In this document: positions 24,801-37,259 of the stretch, piece after piece
Layout: the number at the start of each line of letters is the position of its first letter
Position numbering within the stretch: the stretch's first letter is position 1
NCBI GenBank assembly: GCA_023375785.1
Contig: SZWC01001203.1
Span: 173,177-237,176 of the forward strand
Direction of reading: 5' to 3'
From: Penium margaritaceum
Taxonomy: Eukaryota; Streptophyta; Zygnematophyceae; Desmidiales; Peniaceae
DNA: 64,000 nt
Translations under genes and position numbers: made by a program
Notes under the pieces: model-generated
Told to the model about the DNA's origin: nothing
The model's input: the letters and a program-made list of their open reading frames with translations, nothing else
Database searches by the model: none

Positions 24801-27800
24801 TGACGTCCCGTTTGCCCGGAACAATTCGTGGACCGGGGGTCGTACGCGTACAGTGGGTGCGTGACTGCGCTCACTGCTACCGACACGCGTTCTGTACCCA
24901 CAGTCGGTGTTTCTTTGGGAGAATCGTACCTGGCGGTACAATACAACCGCCTCTACGCTTTGCAATTTTCGCCTCTCCATTCTAACGTCTTGTTTACCTG
25001 GAACAATTCGTGGACCGGGGGTCTTACGCGTGCACTTGGTGCGTGCCTGCGCTCACTGCTCCCGCCGCGCGTTCTGCACCCGAGGTCGGTGTTTCTTCGA
25101 GAGAATAAAACCTGGCAGTACTGTACAACCGCCTCTACACTCCGCAATTTCTGCCTCTCCATTCAGACGTCCGGTTTGCCCGGAACAATTCGTGGACCGG
25201 GGGTCGTACGCGTGCACTGGGTGCGTGCCTGCGCTCACTGCTCCCAACGCGCGTTCTGCACCTACGATCGGTGTTGCTTCAAGAGAATCGTACCTGGCGG
25301 TACTGTACAACCGCCTCTACGCTCCGTAATTTTTGCCTCTCCACTTTCACGTCCCGTTTGCCCGGAACAATTCGTGGACCGGGGGTCGTACGCCTGCATT
25401 GGGTGCGTGCCTGCGCAAACTGCTCCCGACGCGCCTTCTGCACCCAGGGTCGGTGTTTCTTTGGGAGAATCGTACCTGGCGGTACTGTACGACCGCCTCT
25501 ACGCTCCGCAATTTTTACCTCTCCATTCTGACGTCCCGTTTGCCCAGAACAATTCGTGGACCGGGGGTCGTACGCGTGCACTGGGTGCGTGCCTGCGCTC
25601 ACTGCTCCCAACGCGCGTTCTGCACCTAGGGTCGGTGTTTCTTCTGAAGAATCGTATCTGGCGCAACTGTACGACTGCCTCTACGCTTCGCAGTTTTTGC
25701 CTCTCCATTCTAACGTCCCATTTGCCGGGAACATTTCGTGGACCGGGGGTTGTACGCGTGCACTGGGTGCGTGCATGTGCTCACTGCTCCCGACGCGCGT
25801 TCTGCACACACGGTCGGTGTTTCTTCCGGAGAATCGTACCTGGCGGTACCGTACGACCGCCTCTACGCTTTGTAGTTTTTGCCTCTCCATTCTAACGTCC
25901 CGTTTTCCCGGAACAATTCGTGGACCAGGGGTCGTACGCGTGCACTGGGTGCGTGCCTGCGCTCACTCCTCCCGACACGTGTTCTGCACCTAGGGTCAGT
26001 GTTTCTTTGAAAGAATCGTACCTGGCGGTACTCTACGACCGCCTCTACGCTCTGCAGTTTTCGCCTCTCCATTCTGACGTCCCAATTGCCCGGAACAATT
26101 TGTGGACCGGGGGTCGTACGCGTGGACTGGGTGCGTGCCTGCGCTCACTGCTCCCGATGCGCGTTCTGTACCCACAGTCAGTGTTTCTTCGAGAGAATCG
26201 TACCTGGCGGAAGAATACAACCGCCTCTACGCTTCGCAATTTTTGCCTCTCCATTCTGACGTCCCGTTTGCCCGGAACAATTCGTGGACCGGGGGTCGAC
26301 GCGTGCACTGGGTGCGTGCCTGCGCTCACTACTCCCGATGCGCGTTCTGCACCAAGGGTCGGTGTTTCTTCAGGAGAATCATACCTGGCGGTACTGTACG
26401 ACTGCCTTTACGCTCCGCAATTTTTGCCTCTCCATTCTAACGTCCCGTTTGCCCGGAACAGTTCGTGGACCAGGGGTCGTACGCGTGCACTGGGTGCGTG
26501 CCTGCGCTCACTACACCCGACGCGCGTTCTGCACCTAGGGTCAGTGTTTCTTTGAAAGAATCGTACCTGGCGGTACTGTACGACCGCCATTACGCTCTGC
26601 AGTTTTCGCCTCTCCATTTTGACGTCTTGTTTGCCCGGAACAATTCGTGGACCGGGGGTTGTACGCGTGCACTGGGTGCGTGCCTGCGCTCACTGCTCCC
26701 GCCGCGCGTTCTGCACCCACGGTCGGTGTTTCTTTGAGAGAATCGTACCTGGCGGTACTGTACAACCGCCTCTACGCTCCGCAATTTTTGCCTCTCCATT
26801 CTGACGTCCCGTTTGCCTGGAACAATTCATGGACCGGGGGTCGTACATGTGCACTGGGTGAGTGCCTGCGCTCACTCCTCCCGACACGCGTTCTGCACCC
26901 ACGGTCGGTGTTTCTTCGGGAGAATCGTACCTGGCGGTACTGTACAACCGCGTCTACGCTCCCAATTTTTGCCTCTCCATTCTGACGTCCCGTTTGCTCG
27001 GAACTGTTTGTGGACCGGGGGTCGTACGCGTGCGCTGGGTGCGTGCCTATGCTTACTGCTCCCGACGCACGTTTTGCACCCACGGTCAGTGTTTCTTTGA
27101 GAGAATCGTACCTGGCAGTATTGTACAACCGCCTCAACGCTCCGCAGTTTTCGCCTCTCCATTCTGACGTCCTGTTTGCCCGGAACACTTCGTGGACCGA
27201 GGGTCGTACGCGTGCACTGGGTGCGTGCCTACGCTTACTGCTCCCGACGCGCGTTCTTCACCTAGGGTCGCTGTTTCTTCGGGAGAATCATACATGGCGG
27301 TACTGTACGACCATCTGTACGCTCCGCAGTTTTTGCCTCTCCATTCTGAAGTCCCGTTTTCCCGGAACAATTCGTGGACCGGGGGTCGTACGCGTGCACT
27401 TGGTGCGTGCCTGCGCTCACTGCTACCGACGCGCGTTCTGCACCCACGGTCGGTGTTTCTTCTGGAGAATCGTACCTGGCGGTACTGTACAACTGCCTCT
27501 ACGCTCTGCAATTTTTGCCTCTCCATTCTGACGTCCTGTTTGCCCGGAACAATTCGTGGACCGGGGGTTGTATGCGTGCACTGGGTGCGTGCTTGCGCTC
27601 ACTGCTCCCGACTCGCGTTCTGCACCCAAGGTCGGTGTTCCTTTGGGAGAATCGTACCTAGCGGTACTATACGACCGCCTCTACCCTCTCTAATTTTCTC
27701 CTCTCCATTCTGACGTCCCGTTTGCCCGGAACTATTCGTGGACCGGGGGTCGTACGCGTGCACTGGGTGCGTGCCTGCGCTCACTGCTCCCGAAGCGCGT

Positions 27801-30800
27801 TCTGCACCCAGGGCCGGTGTTTCTTTGGTAGAATCGTACCTGGCGGTACTGTGTGACTGCCACTACGCTCCTTAGTTTTTGCCTCTCCATTCTTACATCC
27901 TGTTTGCCCGGAACAATTCGTGGACCGGGGGTCGTACGCGTGCAGTGGGTGCCTGCCTGCGCTCACTGCTCCCGACGCGCGTTCTGCACCCAGGGTCGGT
28001 GTTTCTCCGGGAGAATCATACCTGGCGGTATTGTACGACCGCCTCTACGCTCCGCAGTTTTTGCCTCTCCATTCTGACGTCCCGTTTACCCGGAAAAATT
28101 CGTGGATTGGGGGTCGTACGCATGCACTGGTTGCGTGCCTGCGCTCACTGCTCCCGATGTGCGTTCTACATCCACGGTCGGTGTTGCTTTGGGAGATACA
28201 TACCTGGCGGTACCATACAATCGCCTCTACACTCCGCAATTTTCGCCTCTCCATTCTGACGTCCCGTTTGCGAGGAACGATTCGTGGACCGGGGGTCGTA
28301 CACGTGCACTGGGTGCGTGCCTGCGCTCATTGCTCCCGACGCGAGTTCTGCACCCACGGTCGGTGTTTCTTCGAGAGAATCATACCTGGCGGTATTGTAC
28401 AACCGCCTCTACACTCCGCAATTTTCGCCTCTCCATTCTTACGTCCCGCTTGCCCGGAACAATTCGTGGACCGGGGGTCGTACGCGTGCACTGGGTACGT
28501 GCCTGCGCTCATTGCTCCCGACGCGCGTTCTGCACCCACGGTCGATGTTTCTTCAAGAGAATCGTACCTGGCGGTACTGTACAACTGCCACTACGCTCCG
28601 CAATTTTGCCTCTCCATTCTCACGTCCCGTTTGCCCGGAACAATTCGTGGACCGGGAGTCGTACGCGTGCACTGGGTGCGTGCCTGCGCTCACTGCTCCC
28701 GACGCGCGTTCTGCACCGAGGGTCGGTGTTTCTTTGGGAGAATCGTACCTGGCGGTACTGTACGACCGCCTCTACGCTCCGCAGTTTTTGCCTCTCCATT
28801 CTAACGTCCTGTTTTCCCGGAACAATTCATGGACGAGGGGTCGTACGCGTGCACTGGGTGCGTGCCTGCGCTCACTGCTCCCGACGCACGTTCTGCACCT
28901 AGGGTCAGTGTTTCTTTGAGAGAATCGTACCTGGCGGTACTGTACGACCGCCTCTACGCTCCGCAGTTTTCGCCTCTCCATTCAGACGTCCTGTTTGCCC
29001 GGAACAATTTGTGGACCGGGGGTCGTACGCATGCACTGGGTGCGTGCCTGCGCTCACTGCTCCCGACGCGCGTTTTGTACCCTCACTCGGTGTTTCTTCG
29101 TGAGAATCGTACCTGTCGGTCCAATATAACCGCCTCTACGCTTTGCAATTTTTGCCTCTCCTTTCTAACGTCCCGTTTACCTGGAACAATTCGTGGACCG
29201 GGGGTCGTACGCGTGCACTTGGTGCGTGCCTGCGTTCACTGCTCCCGCCGCGCGTTCTGCACCCGAGGTCGGTGTTTCTTCCAGAGAATTGTACCTGGAT
29301 GTACTCTACAACCGCCTCTACGCTCCGCAATTTTCGCCTCTCCATTCTGACGTCCCGTTTGCCCGGAACAATTCGTGGACCGGGGGTCGTACACGTGCAC
29401 TTGGTGCGTGCCTGCGCTCACTGCTCCCGACGCGCGTTCTGCACCCAGGGTCGGTGTTTCTTTGGGAGAATTGTACTTGGCGGTACTGTACAACCGCCTC
29501 TACGTACGTTATTTTCGCCTCTCCATTCTGACGTCCCGTTTGCCCGGAACAATTCGTGGACCGGGGGTCGTACGCGTGCAGTTGGTGCGTGACTGCGCTC
29601 ACTGCTCCCGACGCGCGTTCTGCACCCACGGTCGGTGTTTCTTCGGCAGAATCGTACCTGGCGGTACTGTACAACCACCTCTACGCTCCGCAATCTTCGC
29701 CTCTCCATTTTGACGTCCCGTTTTCCCGGAACAATTCGTGGACCGGGGGTCGTACGCGTGCACTGGGTGCGTGTCTGCGCTCACTGCTCGCGACGCGCGT
29801 TCTGCACCAAGGGTCGGTGTTCCTTTCGGAAGAATCGTACCTGGAGGTACTGTACGACCGCCTCTACGCTCCGCAATTTTCGCCTCTCCATTCTGACGTC
29901 CCGTTTGCCTGGAATAATTTGTGGACCGGGGGTCGTACGCGTGCACTGGGTGCGTGCCTGCGCTCATTGCTCCCGACGCGCGTTCTGCACCCACGGTCGG
30001 TGTTTCTTCGAGAGAATCGTACCTGGCGGTACTGTACAACCGCCTCTACGCTCCGCAATGTTTGCCTCTCCATTCTTACGTCACGTTTGCCCGGAACAAT
30101 TCGTGGACCGGGGATCGTACGCATGCACTGGGTGCGTGCCTGCGCTCACTGCTTTCGACGCGGGTTCTGCACTTAGGGTCGGTGTTTCTTCGGGAGAATT
30201 GTACCTGGCGGTACTGTACAACAGTCTCTACGCTCTGCACTTTTCGTCTCTCCATTGTGACATCCCGTTTGCCCGGAACAATTCGTGGACCGGGGGTCGT
30301 ATGCGTGCACTGTGTGCGTGCCTGCGCGTAGTGCTCTCGACGTGCGTTCTTCACCCACGGTCGGTGTTTCTTCGAGAGAATCATACCTGGCGGTACTGTA
30401 CAACCGCCTCTATGCTCCGCATTTTTCGCCTCTCCGTTCTGACGTCCCGTTTGCCCGGAGCAATTCGTGGACCGGGGGTCGTACTCGTGCACTGGGTGCG
30501 TGCCTGCGCTCACTGCTCCAGACGCGCGTTCTGCACCCACGGTCGGTGTTGCTTTGGGAGAATTGTACCTGGCGATACTGTACAACCGCCTCTACGCTTG
30601 CAATTTTCGCCTCTCCATTCTGACGTCCCCATTGCCCAGAACAATTTGTGGACCGGGGGTCGTACGCGTGCACTGGGTGCGTGCCTGCACTCAATGCTCC
30701 CGACGCGCGTTCTGCACCCACGGTCGGTGTTTCTTCAAGAGAATCATACCTCACGGTACTGTACAACCGCCTATACGCTCCGCAATTTTCGCCTTTCCAT

Positions 30801-33750
30801 TCTGACGTCCCGTTTCCCCGGAACAATTCCTGGACCGGGGGTCGTACGCGTGCATTGGGTGCGTGCCTGCGCTCACCACTCCCGATGCGTGTTCTGCAGC
30901 CACGGTCCGTGTTTCTTTGGGAGAATCATACCTGGCGGTACTGTACAACCGCCTCTACGCTCCGCAATCTTCGCCTCTCCATTGTGACGTCCCCATTGCC
31001 CGGTACAATTTGTGGACCGGGGGTCGTACGCGTGCACTGGGTGCGTGCCTGCGCTCATTGCTCCCGACGCGCGTTCTGCACCCACGGTCGGTGTTAGTTC
31101 GGCAGAATCGTACCAGGCGGTACTGTGCGACCGCCTCTACGCTCCGCAATTTTCGCCTCTCCATTCGAACTGACGTCACGTTTGCCCGGAACGATTCGTG
31201 GACCGAGGGTCGTACGCATGCACTGGATGAGTGCCTGGGCGCACTGCTCCCAACGCGCGTTTTGCACCCAGGGTCGGTGTTTCTTCAAGAGAATCATACC
31301 TGGCGGTACTATACGACCACCTCTACGCTCCGCAATTTTCGCCTCTCCATTCTGACGTCCCGTTTGCCCGGAACAATTCGTGGACCGGGGGTCGTACGCG
31401 TGCACTGGGTGTGTGCCTGCGCTCACTGCTCCCGACGTGCGTTCTGCACCCACGGTCGGTGTTTCTTCACGAGAGTCATACCTGGCGGTACTGTACAACC
31501 GCCTCTACGCTCCGCAATTTTTGCCTCTCCATTCTGACGTCCCGTTTGCCCGGAACAATTCGTGGACCGGGGGTCGTACGCGTGCACTGGGTGCGGGCCT
31601 GCGCTCACTGCTCCCCATGCGCGTTCTGCACCCACGGTCTGTGTTTCTTCCACAGAATCGTACCTAGAGGTACTGTACAACCGCCTCTACGCTTCACAAT
31701 TTTTGCCTCTCCATTCTGACGTCATGTTTGCCCAGAACAATTCGTGGAAAGGATGTCGTACGCGTGCACTGGGTGCGTGCCTGCGCTCAGTGCTCCCGAT
31801 GCGCATTCTGCACCCACGGTCGGTGTTTCTTCGGGAGAATCGTACCTTGCGGTAGTGTACAACGTCCTCTATGCTCCGCAATTTTTGCCTCTCCATTCTG
31901 CCGTCCCGTTTGCCTGGAACAATTCGTGGACCGGGGGTCGTACACGTGCACTGGGTGCGTGCCTACGCGCAGTGCTCCCGACGCGCGTTCTGCACCCACG
32001 GTCGATGTTTCTTCGAGAGAATCATACCTGGCGGTACTGTACAACCGCCTCTACGCTCTGCAATGTTTGCCTCTCGATTCTGACGTCCCGTTTGCCCGGA
32101 ACAATTCGTGGACCGGGGGTCATACGCGTGCACTGGGTGCGTGCCTGCGCTCACTACTTCCGACGCGCGTTCGGCACCCACGGTCGGTGTTTCTTCAAGA
32201 GAATCATACCCGACGGTACTGTACAACCGCCTCTACGATCCACGATTTTCGCCTCTCCATTCTGATGTCCCGTTTGCCCGGAACAGTTCGTGGACCGGGG
32301 GTCGTACGCGTGCACTGCGTTCGTGCCTGCGCTCACCACTCCCGACGCGGGTTCTGCACCCACGGTCGGTGTTTCTTCAGGAGAATCATACCTGGCGGTA
32401 CTGTACAAATGCCTCTACACTCCGCAGTTTTTGCCTCTCCATTCTGACGTCCCGTTTGACCGGAACAATTCGTAGACCGTGGGTCGTACGCGTGCACTGG
32501 GTGCGTGCCTGCGCTCACTGCTCCCGACGCGTGTTCTGCACCCACGGTCGGTGTTTCTTCGGCAGAATCGCACCTGGCGGTACTGTAGGACCGCCTCTAC
32601 GCTCCGCAGTTTTTGCCGCTCCATTGTGACTGACGTCACGTTTGCCCAGAACAATTCGTGGACCAGGGGTCGTACGCGTGCATTGGGTGCGTGCCTTCGC
32701 TCACTGCTCCCAACGCGCGTTCTGCACCCAGGGTCGGTGTTTCTTCGGGAGAATCATACCTGGCGGTACTGTACGACCGTCTCTACGCTCCGCAATGTTT
32801 GCTTCTTGATTCTGACGTCCTGTTTGCCCGGAACAATTCGTGGACCGGGGGTAGGACGCGTGCACTGGATGCGTGCCTGCGCTCACTGCTCCCGACGCGC
32901 GTTCTGCACCCACGGTCGGTTTGTCTTCGGGAGAATCATACCTTGCGGTACTATACAACGTCCTCTACGCTCTGCAATTTTTGCCTCTCCATTCTGACGT
33001 CCCGTTTGCCCAGAACAATTCGTGGACCGGGAGTCGTACGCGTGCACTGGGTGCGTGCCTGCGCGCAGTGCTCCCGACGCGCGTTCTGCACCCACGGTCG
33101 GTGTTTCTTGGAGAGAATAATACCTGGCGGTACACTACAACCGCCTCTACGCTCCGCAATTTTTGCCTCTCCATTCTGACGTCCCGTTTGCCCAGAACAA
33201 TTTGTGGACCGGGGGCCGTACGCGTGCACTGGGTGCGTGCCTTCCCTCACTGCTCCCGACGCGGGTTCTGCACCCACGGTCGGTGTTTCTTCGGCAGAAT
33301 CGTACCTGGCGGTACTTTACGACCGCCTCTACGCTCCGCAGTTTTTGCCTTTCCATTCTGACTGACGTCACGTTTGCCCAGAACAATTCGTGGACCAGGG
33401 GTCGTACGCGTGCACTGGGTGCGTGCCTGCGCTCACTGCTCCTGACGCGCGTTCTGCACCCAGGGTCGGTGTTTCTTCGGGAGAATCATACTTTGCGGTA
33501 CCGTACAACCGCCTCTACGCTCCGCAATTCTTGCCTCTCCATTCTGACATCCCGTTTGCCCGGAACAATTTGTGGACCGGGGGTCGTACGCGTGCACTGG
33601 GTGCGTGCCTGCGCTCACTGCTCCCGACGCGCGTTCTGCACCCACGGTCGGTGTTTCTTCGAGAGAATCATACCTGGCGGTACTGTACAACCGCCTCTAT
33701 GCTCCGCAGTTTTTGCCTCTCCATTCTGACGTCCCGCTTGCCCGGAACAA
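24801..33750 (+). repeat. ~9-kb supra-repeat of the satellite, copy 2
   Basis: This is the second copy of the block at 15,700-24,800, lying directly next to it in the same orientation. The ordered rare variants match copy 1. The match fades after about 33,750, where the next monomers lack the variants seen at 24,830. Confidence 0.8.
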
Positions 33751-35968
33751 TTCGTGGACCGGGGGTCGTACGCGTGCACTGGGTGCGTGCCTGCGCTCAC
33801 TGCTCCCGACGCGTGTTCTACACCCACGGTCGGTGTTTCTTCAAGAGAATCGTACCCGGCGGTACTGTACAACTGCCTCTACGCTCCGCAATTTTCGCCT
33901 CTCCATTCAGACATCCCGTTTGCCCGGAACAGTTTGTGGACTGGGGGTCGTACGCGTGCACTCGGTGCGTGCCTGTGCTCACCAGTCCCGACGCGCGTTC
34001 TGCACCCACGGTCGGTGTTTCTTCGGGAGAATCGTACCTGGCGGTACTGTACAACTGCCTCTACGCTCCGCAATTTTTGCCTCTCCATTCTGATGTCCCG
34101 TTCGCTTGGAACAATTCGTGGACCGGGGGTCGTACGCGTGCACTGGGTACATGCCTGCGCTCACTGCTCTCGACGCGTGTTCTGCACCCACGGTCGGTGT
34201 TTCTTCGGCAGAATTGTACCTGGCGGTACTGTACAACCGCCTCTACGCTCCGCACTTTTCACCTCTCCATTCTGACTGACGTCACATTTGCCCGGAACAA
34301 TTCGTGGACCAGGGGTCGTACGCGTGCACTGGGTGCGTGCCTGTGCTCACTGCTCGCGTCGCGCGTCCTACTCCTAGGGTCGGTGTTTCTTCGGGAGAAT
34401 CGTACCTGGCGGTACTGTACAACCGCCTCTACGTTCCGCAATTTTTGCCTCTCCATTCTGACGTCCCGTTTGCCCGGAACAATTCGTGGACCGGGGGTCG
34501 TACGCGTGCACTGGGTGCGTGCCTGCGCTCACTGCTCCCGACGCACGTTCTGCACCCACGGTCGGTGTTTCTTCGAGAGAATCGTACCCGGCGGTACTAT
34601 ACAACCGCCTCTACGCTCCGCAATTTTTGCCTCTCCATTTTGACGTCCCGTTTGCCCGGAACAATTCGTGGACCGGGAGTTGTACGCGTGCACTGGATGC
34701 GTGCCTGCGCTCACTGCTCCTGACGCGCGTTCTGCACCCACGGTCAGTGTTTCTTCGGGAGAATCATACCTGGCGGTACTTTACAACCGCCTCTGCGCTC
34801 CGCAATTTTCGCCTCTCCATTCTGACGTCGCGTTTGCCCGGAACAATTCGTGTACCAGAGGTCGTACGCATGCGCTGGGTGCGTACCTGCGCTCACTGCT
34901 CCCGACACGCGTCCTGCACCCACGGTCGCCGTTTCTTCGAGAGAATCATACCTGGCGGTACTGTACAACCGCCTTTACGCTCCGCAATTTTCGCCTCTCC
35001 ATTCTGATGTCTCGTTTTCCCGGAACAATGCGTGGACCGGGGGTTGTACGCGTGCACTGGGTGCATGCCTGCGCTCACTGCTCCGGACGCGCGTTCTGCA
35101 CCCACGGTCGGTGTTTCTTCGGGAAAATTGTACCTGGCGGTACTGTACAACCGCCTCTACACTCCGCAATTTTCGCCTCTCCATTCTGACGTCCTGTTTT
35201 CCCGGAACAATTTGTGGACCGGGGCTTGTACGCGTGCACTGTGTGCGTGCCTGCGCTCACTGCTCCCGACGCGCGTTCTGCACCTAGGGTCAGTGTTTCT
35301 CTGAGAGAATCATACCTGGCGGTACTGTACTTCCGCCTCTACGCTCCGCAGTTTTGGCCTCTCCATTCTGTTGTCCCGTTTGCCCGGAACAATTCGTGGA
35401 CCGGGGGTCGTACGCGTGCACTGGGTGCGTGCCTGCGCTCACTGCTCTCGACGCGCGTTCTGCACCCACAGTCGGTGTTTCTTCGGGAGAATCGTACCTG
35501 GCGGTAATGTACAACCGCCTCTACGCTCCGCAATTTTTGCCTCTCCATTCTGGCGTCCCGTTTGCCCGGAACAATTCGTGGACCGGGGGTCGTACGTGTG
35601 CAATGGGTGCGTGCCTGTGCTCACTGCTCGCGACGCACGTTCTGCACCCACGGTCGGTGTTTCTTCGGGAGAATCATACCTTGCGGTACTGTACGACCGC
35701 CTCTACGCTCCGCAATCTTCGCCTTTTCATTCTGACATCCCGTTTGCCTCTCCATTCTGACTGACGTCACGTTTGCCTGGAACAATTCGTGGACAGGGGG
35801 TCGTACGCGTGCACTGGGTGCGTGCCTGCGCTCACTGCTCCTGACGCGCGTTCTGCACCCAGGGTCGGTATTTCTTCGGGAGAATCGTACCTGGCGGTAC
35901 TGTACGACCGCCTCTACGCTCCGCAATTTTCGCCTCTCCATTCTGACGTCCCGTTTGCCCGGAACACT

Positions 35969-36842
35969 TCTTTTCTGAGTTATTTCTGACACATTTGATT
36001 TCATTTCCTTCATTCATAACATTCCATTTCAAATATCCTTTCCTGGAATAATTACGACCACGTCGAAAAAACATTTTCCACTAACCAGTCGGGTTCATCC
36101 CCGATGCTTCTTCATTCCTTTCCACGTACACCATGACATTAAACTTTTCGCACTTCGTTCAAGGACAATGAATTCCTTTCTCGTTTTCCCATATGTGACT
36201 TCACTTCCCAGTACCGTAAACAACGTTTAGGGAACCAGCCCATGGAACATGAAATACATGTTGGTTATTCCAAACCGTCCTTCCCTCAGAGGTAACGGAA
36301 TTCCTCTTTCCATTTTCATGTTTCATGATAACTTTCCTGCATCATCCATGTTAGGGGCTTACCTCTTTAAAAGTTTATGGAACCTGATTTCCCTCTCCAT
36401 TCACATTCCATCATGGGCATTCCATCTCAATGGACATTCCATCTTTTTCACTCTTTTGCGGGGAAACCGACATTCCTCATTTCAGTGCAAAAGTGATTCT
36501 TCCACCTCTTACGCCGAAGAGGAAGTCCTCTTTCGTCCATTCAAAAGCGGAGAAGGTTTTCCTTTCCCATTCGCTGGAAGACATTTTCCTTTCCACTGAC
36601 TGGAAGGTGTTTCGGCTCGAAAAATTCGGACGAAATTTGCGAACGTGCGCACCTCCCGCGTCGTGCGACTGCAGGTGCTGTCAACTTTGTCGTTTACATC
36701 TACCGTCAAGATTGCTCACCAGGATCTCCACGCACGGCGCGGAGAGCCTGGTGAGCTGCCTCACGATTATGACTAGTATAACACACTCGTTGGAGGACGT
36801 CGACCGTGCATGCGACGTTACCCGAACTCACCCTAAGTTCTA
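35969..36842. other. CT-rich flank right of the satellite, no gene seen
   Basis: The sequence changes abruptly after the last monomer. It is rich in TTCC, CATTCC and CCATTT words, loosely repeated (for example near 36,300, 36,390 and 36,430). Open frames of 116 and 137 codons are present, but their composition follows the repeat and no protein feature is visible. It resembles the reverse complement of the minisatellite at 5,570-6,450 in style. I could not align the two base by base. Confidence 0.4.
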
Positions 36843-37025
36843 ATTCTGTCATTGACCTTTGAGCAGTTCGACCTAAAGGCCCTGTTCAGCTCTGCGGCTC
36901 GACCACAAGGACCCGTTTTCTAGTTCGTGAACCACGGGGCCCTGCTGGCCAATCTGAGAAATGAGGGAGCCCTGCCGCTCAATCTCAACAACGACGGGGC
37001 CCTTTTGCACAATCCTGCGTGTCGG
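36843..37025. repeat. ~30-bp minisatellite with GGGCCCT core
   Basis: About six degenerate units of 29-31 bp occur, each with GGCCCTG or GGACCC followed by a CAATCTGA-like tail. The same unit appears at 62,480-62,660 inside the insert in the gypsy LTR. Confidence 0.6.
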
Positions 37026-37259
37026 ATCTTCAAGCAAAGCCTGAAAGGCAAATCCAGCTGTCCATCGTCCTATAGGCGCCCCCTTTGCTCGTTCACTTGG
37101 TTCACAACGGTTTTCATGACGGCAAGGACCTTATAGCAATTGCTGGACAACTAGGTGGTTTGAGAGTGAAGTTCAAGCATCAATTCGATGTGTTTCTTTG
37201 AGTTTTTCCATCAGCAATCCTAAGTGCAACTCAGGACTACCGATGAGTAGTGTCTACCA

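Larger units (their letters stand above)
6849..35968 (+). repeat. 182-bp satellite array, about 160 head-to-tail monomers
   Basis: One unit of 182 bp repeats without interruption for 29.1 kb. Landmarks in each monomer are CGTACGCGTGCACTGGGTGC, ACCTGGCGGTACTGTAC and TTTGCCCGGAACAATTCGTG. All copies face the same way. The unit is GC- and CpG-rich compared with the flanks. Because 182 is 2 modulo 3, reading frames rotate, and a TGA in TTCTGACG closes each frame only every third monomer. Both strands therefore show overlapping open frames of 60-450 residues. These lack ATG starts in most cases and are not genes. Monomers vary (CACGG or CAGGG or CTAGGG; GTACAAC or GTACGAC), and the same variant combinations return at fixed multiples of 182 bp. 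Such arrays are typical of centromeres or subtelomeres. The location here is inferred, not shown. Confidence 0.97.

Noticed and set aside
6849-35968. A CENP-B box in the satellite monomer (TTCGTGGACCGGGGG region)
   Set aside because: The CENP-B box needs TTCG, four bases, A, two bases, CGGG. Here the A is one base early and CGGG two bases early, so the spacing does not fit.
6849-35968. CRISPR-like or tandem RNA-gene array
   Set aside because: There are no short direct repeats with unique spacers. The whole unit repeats. No tRNA, 5S or snRNA signature was found in the monomer.
6846-35989. Many open frames of 60-450 residues in the satellite, on both strands
   Set aside because: They repeat every 182 bp, rotate through all frames because 182 is not a multiple of three, mostly lack ATG, and end at the same TGA of the monomer. 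They are a by-product of the repeat and not a protein family.
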